Positions 1 through 7,000 of a DNA stretch of 7,339 bases are shown in pieces. The DNA lies in NCBI GenBank assembly GCA_943325255.2, contig CALPOS020000104.1:1-7339 (forward strand), given 5' to 3'. Position numbers and translations under genes: made by a program. This stretch comes from Sphingobacterium thalpophilum. GTDB lineage: Bacteria; Bacteroidota; Bacteroidia; Flavobacteriales; Flavobacteriaceae. A model generated the notes under the pieces. The model searched no databases, was not told where the DNA came from, and saw only the letters and a program-made list of their open reading frames with translations. Numbering within the stretch: the first letter of the stretch is position 1; the number at the start of each line of letters is the position of its first letter.

Positions 1-858
1 AGTAGCGGCATCGTACCAAACTACAGTTGATCCAACAGGAACGGTTGCAGTGGCAGTCAATGTTTGTAACGGAGAAGCCTCACACTCAGTTTGGTTTCCA
101 CCAGAAACTGGAACTACAGGAGCAGGATTGATTGTCAAAGTAACAGGAGTTCTAGATAAACTTGAACAGTTGTTACCATTTACTGCTTGTGCGTAATAAG
201 TTACCGTTCCAACTGAATTAAGCGTTGGATTAGTTACGATACTACCATTGGTAGCAGCACTATACCAAACTACAGTTGATCCCTCAGGAACAGTTGCAGT
301 AGCAGTCAATGTTTGCAATGGAGAAGCCTCACATTCAGTTTGATCTCCACCAGTTATTGGCGCTACAGGAGCAGCGTTGATGGTTAAAGTAACAGGAGTT
401 CTAGATAAACTTGAACAGTTGTTCGCATTAACCGCTTGTGCATAATAAGTTATAGAACCAACAGTATTTAAAGTAGGAGCAGTAACCAATGCATTTCCGC
501 CAGTAGCCGCATCATACCAAACTACAGTTGATCCCGCAGGAACAGTTGCAGTGGCAGTCAATGTTTGTAACGGAGACGCCTCACATTCAGTTTGATCTCC
601 ACCAGAAACTGGAACTAAAGAAGCAGGATTTATTGTCAAAGTAACAGGAGTACGCGTAGGAAAAGAACAATTTCCCACATTTGCTTGAGCATAATAAGTA
701 ACGGTACCAACAGTATTAAGCGTTGGAGAAGCTACAATATTTCCGTTCGTTAGCGCATTGTACCAAACGATTGTTTGTCCAGGCGCTGTCGCGGTAGCAG
801 TTAAAGTTTGAGTTGGAGAAGTCTGGCAAGCCACTTGATCACCTCCAGAAATTGGGGC
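1..858 (-). repeat. Tandem Ig-like (Ig_7-type) repeat array, four units seen, last one cut
   Basis: In transcription order the units are 616-858 (81 residues), 364-615 (84), 115-363 (83) and 1-114 (38 residues, cut by the edge). Each complete unit reads GGDQ.xC.xSP..TLTATAT, then VVWY or IVWY, a PTLN.VG..TYYAQA stretch, a second Cys, and RTPVTLTIN. The two Cys per unit could form an intradomain disulfide. Units 2 and 3 differ at about 15 of 84 residues, while unit 1 is clearly more diverged (VACQTSPTQ, NVGNCSFPT). At DNA level, 60-base segments 541-600 and 289-348 differ at 4 positions, all synonymous. Segments 541-600 and 40-99 differ at 5, of which only the D/N codon changes the protein. 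Such repeats normally act as spacers that hold a functional tip away from the cell. The total copy number cannot be known here. Confidence 0.93.
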
Positions 859-3171
859 ATTTCCAACACAAATCGTTACTGTTGCAGAATCACAATTGGT
901 AGGTGTTATTTTCTCACAGATTTGATAAACTATGGTGTATACTCCAGCAGGAGTTCCAGCAGGAACAATAATGTTACCTGTTAACAAATCAATCGAGGGA
1001 ACAAAGCCGCCGTTGATTGGCGTTGCTGGAGTCAGTACTGTTAGATTAACCTGCGTAATAAGTACTAAAGTTCCACCTAAAGTGTCAATTCCACTTCCGT
1101 TATTATTGAATATATTTCCTGCATTAGTGCTTCCGGTTGTGCTATTGATTGGACCAATAGAGTCATTAACGGCATCAATTACTTTACATTTTGAAATGGT
1201 GAATGGAAAGAAGCATCCCGCAGTATTTGGTGGTAATGCATAATAAGTTGTAGTTGATCCAGCCACCAAAGGAAATGGATTAGCATCAGAGTACTGAATA
1301 GAACTCAACGTAACTGGAAATTCATTATAAAAGGTAGAACCAGGTGGGAAATTCGCAGAAATTGCAGAAGTTCCAATAGTCGAACCTGTATTACAGAATC
1401 CAAAATTTCTAATTAATGGCGTGTTTTGGCAATTTGCTGCAACATAATTCGATCCATTAATTCCTATTGCTAAGGTTTCAAGTATTGGCTGACCTATACA
1501 AGTACCATTATTTGTATATCCTTTGATGGCTCTTGTGCCAGCGAATGTGGTACCAGTAATTGCGCCTGTACCACTTGAACTTGCAGTAACAAAAATTGGA
1601 CTTCCGCAGGTTGGATTCAATAGAATAGAACAATCTGTCGTAGTTTTTAACTTAAACGAAAGTTTGGCAAGTAATGTACTTGGATTAGCACCTAAAGGCA
1701 AGGTTCCGATATTCCAAACGATAGAGCCCGTAGCTCCAAGAGTTGGATCGAAAGTTAAAGTATTTGGAGTAGGAAGTGGTGTAAACAATATAGTACCAAC
1801 TGCGCTTCCAGGAACATAAGAAGCGTTATATGGAATTGGAACAACTAATCTATAATTATTAATGGCTTCCGTACCTAGGTTTTTGATATCAATATTGAAA
1901 CCGACATCTTCTCCAGGCAACGAGATATAAGGTTCTGTGGTTACAGGAATATTATTGACCGTAGTTGCAGTCAATATATTTTCAACTTCAGGAATATAAG
2001 CATCAACTGCCATTGCGATTGCAAAGATGACATAGGTATCTTGTGTTGATCCGTATCTAAACGTAGTTGAAGTCTGGTTATTAGTTAAGACACTATTATT
2101 AGTGTTTGGTATATTGAACATACTAATATCTAATCCAGTATTATTAACTAGATTCGGAGTTCTGGCATTTCCTCCTGTTTGTATCGCAGAAGTAAAGAAA
2201 TTCCCAGTTGAATTTCCAGGATGACTTAATCGAGTAAAGGTGTTGTCACTTTGTCTCCTAATTTCAAAGTAATCCCCAGAAATTCCATTATCACCTTCTC
2301 CAGCCATTAAGCCTAATTTTACACCTACAGGTCCAGCTTGAACAGTATTAAAGCCTGCAACTGGAATTTCAAAACTAGCTGTACCACCAGTTACATAGGC
2401 ATGTCCGTCAAAAATAGTCACATCACGATATTTCATTTTTGAATTTTCGTAAACAACAATAAGTGACCAACCTCCATAAAATCCTGTTCCGCCTCCGTTA
2501 CCTTCATTTACAGCAAGGTCGGCAGCAGTATATTCTCCAATACCATTGGCGCGAACATAATCGGTTACTTCTTTATAGGCAGAAAACATAAAACCATCCG
2601 AAGTTGTTGGATAGTAGATGTCAGTTGCACTGGCTGAGAATTGAGTATAGGTAGTGGCGTTTGGACCTTTCAAAGAAATATTTCGTTTATCGAAGTTCTT
2701 TGTTACAGAAGTACCATTGATGTTTTTCGTTACCGAAAAGCTATTGTTACTTGGATTACTATCTGACGCTCTTCCTGACCAATACAAACCAGCATAAATA
2801 ATATTTGAACATGATGGAATAGCTCCGTTCTCTGTTGAAAATGTCAACGTGGAACGAGAAGAATTGAATGTTGGTTTTCCATCAACCCCATTGCTGGTGT
2901 TTCCGTCAACATCCACATAAATCATGCTGTTATTACCATTTTGAGTTTGATCACCATAACTTTGTAGTGTCATATTGGTGTTCCCCATTATAGTAAAATC
3001 ACCTTTTACATTGTACACTCTCTTGTCTGGAGTATACTGAGATGTTCTCTGTGTAAAAGGAACTCTAAGTTGTGCCGTTGTTGTCAATGAAATTCCCAAA
3101 AGCAGGAATACAATTGAAAAATAACCGAAAAATAGGTTATTAGCTTTTGAATTAAAATATAATTTTTTCAT
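1..3171 (-). CDS. Large secreted Ig-repeat surface protein, probable T9SS adhesin (3' end outside window)
   Basis: Read by hand, the frame is open for all 1,057 codons from ATG at 3169-3171 to base 1, with no stop, so the C-terminus is missing. Residues 1-33 form a signal peptide (basic start, hydrophobic FSIVFLLLGISL, cleavage near TTA/Q). Residues 58-392 carry a conserved module with YAGLYW (126-131), GGWSLIVVYE (233-242) and DGH (255-257). Residues 396-514 are DUF11-like (LPGEDVGFNIDIKN, then VVPIPYNASYVPGSA). Residues 515-660 are a Cys-containing region, and 662-771 a cadherin-like 'ND' domain ending in YQICE...TVTICVGN. From 772 onward come tandem Ig_7-type repeats. Residues 35-771 are paralogous to the gene at the right edge. 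The start is fixed by the signal peptide and lies 25 bases after the small gene's stop, so the two are probably one transcript. By analogy with Flavobacterium proteins of this build I infer surface export by T9SS with a CHU_C domain off the left edge. Ligand unknown. Confidence 0.9.
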   Translation of the reverse strand, partial: MKKLYFNSKANNLFFGYFSIVFLLLGISLTTTAQLRVPFTQRTSQYTPDKRVYNVKGDFTIMGNTNMTLQSYGDQTQNGNNSMIYVDVDGNTSNGVDGKPTFNSSRSTLTFSTENGAIPSCSNIIYAGLYWSGRASDSNPSNNSFSVTKNINGTSVTKNFDKRNISLKGPNATTYTQFSASATDIYYPTTSDGFMFSAYKEVTDYVRANGIGEYTAADLAVNEGNGGGTGFYGGWSLIVVYENSKMKYRDVTIFDGHAYVTGGTASFEIPVAGFNTVQAGPVGVKLGLMAGEGDNGISGDYFEIRRQSDNTFTRLSHPGNSTGNFFTSAIQTGGNARTPNLVNNTGLDISMFNIPNTNNSVLTNNQTSTTFRYGSTQDTYVIFAIAMAVDAYIPEVENILTATTVNNIPVTTEPYISLPGEDVGFNIDIKNLGTEAINNYRLVVPIPYNASYVPGSAVGTILFTPLPTPNTLTFDPTLGATGSIVWNIGTLPLGANPSTLLAKLSFKLKTTTDCSILLNPTCGSPIFVTASSSGTGAITGTTFAGTRAIKGYTNNGTCIGQPILETLAIGINGSNYVAANCQNTPLIRNFGFCNTGSTIGTSAISANFPPGSTFYNEFPVTLSSIQYSDANPFPLVAGSTTTYYALPPNTAGCFFPFTISKCKVIDAVNDSIGPINSTTGSTNAGNIFNNNGSGIDTLGGTLVLITQVNLTVLTPATPINGGFVPSIDLLTGNIIVPAGTPAGVYTIVYQICEKITPTNCDSATVTICVGNAPISGGDQVACQTSPTQTLTATATAPGQTIVWYNALTNGNIVASPTLNTVGTVTYYAQANVGNCSFPTRTPVTLTINPASLVPVSGGDQTECEASPLQTLTATATVPAGSTVVWYDAATGGNALVTAPTLNTVGSITYYAQAVNANNCSSLSRTPVTLTINAAPVAPITGGDQTECEASPLQTLTATATVPEGSTVVWYSAATNGSIVTNPTLNSVGTVTYYAQAVNGNNCSSLSRTPVTLTINPAPVVPVSGGNQTECEASPLQTLTATATVPVGSTVVWYDAAT

Positions 3172-3196
3172 CTTGATTTTTTTTTAATTTGGGGAA
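3172..3196 (-). promoter_or_regulatory. Short AT-rich translational leader with an A9 run, no Shine-Dalgarno
   Basis: Twenty-five bases separate the stop of the small exported gene from the ATG of the repeat protein. Read on the minus strand the spacer has CCCC, then AAATT, then nine consecutive A (3177-3185), then TCAAG before ATG. There is no GGAGG-like site, as usual in Bacteroidota, where A-rich leaders are common. The short spacer argues for co-transcription of the two genes. The A9 run is a possible slippage site that would change leader spacing, not reading frame. Confidence 0.5.
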
Positions 3197-3706
3197 TTAA
3201 GAACCTTTGTCAACTTTATAGAAAACTCCAAATCTTGAATTGCTATTTCGAACTAAACCTGAAATAACATTTCCCGAAGTTTCAACAGTAGACATTATGT
3301 AGATGTACTTCAAATTAGGGAAATTTGAAAATACAGATAAATCAATAGGATTACTCAAATCTGAAATTTGATTCATTGAAATCGTAACAATTTCGATACT
3401 TTCATTGGCGGTAATTCTAGAACCAAGACCTTGCAATGAAGCAACGTCAGTATAGAGAGAAGTAGGGTTCTCTCCGTACAATCTTATTTCTCCATTGAGA
3501 AAATAAATTGCGGGCTGCACTTCTTTAAGTAAATTTTCCAATCGACTTGAATTTGAATTCAAATTTCTTGCACTTACTTCAGAAGCACGCAGGTATGCCA
3601 TATAGGCGTTTACATCCATTACTTGAGATCCTTGAGAACCTCTTTCCTGTGCACTAATATTAGCACAATAGAATGCCAATACAAATAATAGTAGTAGTCG
3701 TTTCAT
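3197..3706 (-). CDS. Small exported protein of unknown function with LRR-like C-terminal half
   Basis: The product is 169 residues from ATG at 3704-3706. I do not recognise a named family. Residues 1-19 are a clear signal peptide (MKRLLLLFVLAFYCANISA, then QERG). C14 lies in a poor lipobox (AFYC, bulky Tyr at -1), so ordinary signal peptidase I cleavage is more likely than lipidation. The mature protein has about 149 residues and no Cys or membrane segment. Residues 27-62 look helical (VMDVNAYMAYLRASEVSARN and onward). Residues 90-140 are LRR-like: LQGLGSRITA, then IEIVTISMNQISDL, then FSNFPNLKYIYI, enough for one or two repeats. There is no CHU_C or type A sorting domain, so periplasmic or outer-membrane-associated location is inferred. 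An in-frame ATG at 3784 would add 26 residues before the signal peptide and is disfavoured. The 25-base gap to the downstream repeat protein suggests a shared transcript and perhaps a shared task. Confidence 0.82.
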   Translation of the reverse strand: MKRLLLLFVLAFYCANISAQERGSQGSQVMDVNAYMAYLRASEVSARNLNSNSSRLENLLKEVQPAIYFLNGEIRLYGENPTSLYTDVASLQGLGSRITANESIEIVTISMNQISDLSNPIDLSVFSNFPNLKYIYIMSTVETSGNVISGLVRNSNSRFGVFYKVDKGS

Positions 3707-4037
3707 AATTAAGATTTGAATTTGACCAAACAAAAGAAAATTGTTCAGTGGTTTTAAGAATTGATTTGGGACACTTTTTTCCATAGAATTATAGATTAAT
3801 ACATTTGTTGTTACGTTTTCGATTTAAATTTTTAGATAGATTTGGGAATCGGCTAAAATATTTTGGGCTAATTTACTTACATAAATATTTTTCCAACCAT
3901 TTTTTCTACCAACAACACGAAAACTCGTTAAAATGACAGATTTTTGTTTAATACACTTCACTATTTTGAATATTTGTTATTATTGTTTAAATTCATTTTG
4001 TCCACTTTGATTATTTATTTTACTGTTTTTTAGTATT
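3707..4037. other. AT-rich non-coding gap between the right-hand surface protein and the small gene
   Basis: These 331 bases hold no supportable ORF apart from the unlikely N-terminal extension of the small gene. The region must contain the 3' end of the upstream transcript and probably the promoter for the small gene plus repeat protein. I searched the minus strand by eye for the Bacteroidota promoter pattern (TTTG near -33, TAnnTTTG near -7) and found no complete match. Two weak inverted repeats (TACT/AGTA at 4021-4035 and ACGA/TCGT at 3917-3928) are too short to call terminators. Nothing else is evident. Confidence 0.6.
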
Positions 4038-7000
4038 TTAGATCACCAAATACACGTAGCCTACTTGTTCCTTAACATTAGAATTCTCATCCTCATACTT
4101 AATTATATAATAATAAGTTCCTGTTGGCAATTTTTCGGATTCGTTTAACGTGGCACGACCTTCAGAAATGCCTCGAAATACTCGGTTCAAATTATCGTAT
4201 TGATTTATCTTAAAAACCAATACGCCCCAGCGGTTATAGATTTCTACACTATTCGTCGGGAAGCAATTAATCTGATCAATATTCTCTATAAAAAATACTT
4301 CATTAATACCATCATTGTTTGGTGAAAATGAATTATGAACCAACAAATTGCAGGCAGGAGCAACATAACAGTCGTTATTTACCTCAATGGTTACATTGGC
4401 CGTTTGGTTACAATTTCCATCGTTGTACAAATATTGAAAATCATAATGGCCCGTCGGCGCTTGGTATGGACTAAAAACCGACCCATCTAAATTTGGAGTG
4501 CTAGTCGACGAAGACCAATTTCCTTCGCGATTTGTTCCTTCTGGTAAGTAAGAATTCAGATCAATATTTAGACTCGCATCATTATCGAGATTACAATTGA
4601 CATAACCATAGCCAGGTACAGCATCTTCACTATTTCTCAGTAATATTCTTTGATTAACATAGGAGCTGTTGTTACTTTCGTCAGTAAAACGCCAATGTAT
4701 GGTATATTCTCCTGGTATTGAATACTCTAGAGGATCTTCAGTATGACCATTGACGATACCTGAACAAGAATCGGTTGTATTTGGAACTGCAGCAGTAATG
4801 GCACAATAATCAACTAAATCAACAAGTAACGGTTGGGCAGGTGGCGTTCGGTCGACAACCTCTATATTAACAGCGGCGACGTCAAAAAGTGCTCGATTTC
4901 CCTGTACAGAAATCTTGTATTCCAATAAATAATTTCCCGAATTTAAATCGCCATCGATTAAAATCTCCCCGGTTGCAGTATTGAGTTGAATACTTTCATT
5001 TGTATTCGAAACAATAGTTATATCAACTTCATTTGGTTGACAAGTTGCTCCATTCAGTGTGTCATTGTTCAAAATATTGCCAATGATACCAGTGCTCGAA
5101 CATTCAATTTCAAAATCATTATTTTCCGCAACAATTTGAGTATTAGTGACAGTGAAATTCACATTCGCTTTTTGACATCGTGAAAGATCGGTCAAGTCGC
5201 ATATTTGGTAGGTTAGTGTATAATGGCCAACTGCTGTGCCGGCAGCAACGAGGATGTTGGCGTTGTTTAATGTGATTCCAGTAGTTGGATTTATAAGTGT
5301 GATTTGCACTTGCGATGGCAAGACCTCAAGACCATTTAAAGTGTCATTGGCTAAAATATTATTGTAGGCGATCCCACCAATACCGCTGCTAATTGTATTT
5401 CCAATATCGTTATTGGCTATAAGTTCTGTGCACTTCGTTAGTGAAAACGGATAGTAGCAACCAGCGCCTAAATTCATTGGAACTGCAAAATAATTAATTG
5501 TACTTCCAACTGCCAAAGGAAATCCCTCAGAATTCGAATAAAGTATTGAATTTTCAGTCACCGGGAAAGCGTTGTAAAATTGACATCCCGCCGGGAAATA
5601 GGAAGCAATCTCCGATATTGATACCGCACTTTGACCGTTGCAGAATGTAAAATTTCGAATGATGTTATTCGCGCAGCTACTTTCTACAAAATCTGCAGCA
5701 TCAACAGCAATTTTTATTGGGCCTTTCACAATATCTCCCGCGCAATTTCCATTCGTATTTTTTCCTATTATAAATGGGCAAGAATCAAAAGTTACATTAC
5801 TGATACTGCCTGTTCCAGTTGAAAATCCTTCCACATAAATAGTAGAGTCACAAACATTATTTTTGAGAATAAAACAATCCTCCGTTGCTTTGATTTTGAA
5901 GCGAAGATTTGCCAAAACTGTTTCTGGGTTTTCACCAACTGCTAAGGTACCGTAGTTCCAAACTAGTGCGCCGTTAGTTCCGATTGTCGAATCAAAAAAG
6001 ATATTGTTTGTGTTTGATGCCGACGGATTGGCAGCGATGATACCTTGCGCACTTTCATTAACAAAACTAGCATTAAAAGGCATGGGCACGACGATTTTAA
6101 AATTAGAAATCGACTCGTTTTCTGCATTTCTGATGGCCACATTAAAGTTTATTTCTTGACCTGGTAAGACTTTGGTATTTGGATCAAATGGAATTCCATC
6201 GATACTTGAAACGGAAATTGTATTTTCTACTTTTGGAAGATAGGAATCTACAGCAAGTGCAATTGCAAAAATAGCGAACGTATCGCCAACTGTACCATAT
6301 CTAAAATTAGTGGAAGTTTGATTGTTGCCAATAACTAGGTTATTTTCGTTTGGAAGCGAAAAGGTGGCAATATCGATTCCTGTGTTATTAGATAAATTTG
6401 GATTTCTAGTTGTACTTGTATTGGAAGAGTTAAAAAAGTTGTTCTCAGCATTTAATGAATGTTGCAGACTCTTAAAAGTAAGATCGCTATTTCTTTGTAT
6501 CTGAAAATAGTCTCCATTCAATCCCACATCTCCTTCACTAGCCATAATGCCAAATTTGACTCCGACGTTTCCTGTGCGTAAGGTATTGAAACCATCGACT
6601 TCTACGTTATATCCATTTGTTGTCGAATTTAATACAAAAGCATGTCCGTCAAACAAAGTGATGTCGCGATGTTTCATTTTTGAATTTTCATATATTACAA
6701 TGAGTCCCCAACCACCTGAATAGCCAGTACCGCTTCCGTTTCCTTCAACCAAAGCGAGATCTGCAGCAAAGTAAGTTCCTATACCATGTTGACGAACGTA
6801 GTCAGTAACTTCAGTGTACGCAGAATAAATAAAAGCATCAGAAGTATTTGGATAATAAATGGCATTTTCTTGAGCAATGAACTCGCTATAACTTTCAGAA
6901 TTCGGTCCTTTGAAAAGTATCCTTTTCTTATTAAAGCTTTTTGTGACAGCAGTTCCATCAATATTTTTTGTAATTGTGAATTCATTCGGACTATTAGCGG

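Noticed and set aside
1..858. CRISPR-like or other non-coding repeat array
   Set aside because: The period is about 246-252 bases, a multiple of three, and every unit translates into the same Ig-like domain without stops, so it is a protein repeat.
932..1819. Plus-strand ORFs at 932-1243 and 1523-1819
   Set aside because: Both lie wholly opposite a continuous minus-strand coding frame with clear domain content. Their Val/Pro-rich translations are antisense readings of Thr/Asn/Gly-rich codons.
3663..3674. Lipoprotein signal at C14 of the small exported protein
   Set aside because: The residues before the Cys are AFY; Tyr at -1 does not fit a lipobox, while ISA/Q fits signal peptidase I.
3707..3784. 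Upstream ATG giving a 195-residue version of the small exported protein
   Set aside because: It would put 26 residues ahead of a perfect N-terminal signal peptide (MKRLLLLFVLAFYC...), which would then be internal.
3917..3928. Small inverted repeat ACGA/TCGT
   Set aside because: A four-base stem with a four-base loop is expected by chance in such AT-rich sequence, and no T run follows.
4021..4035. Possible terminator hairpin (TACT/AGTA) after the right-hand gene
   Set aside because: The stem is only 4 AT-rich pairs and no U-tract of the right orientation follows it.
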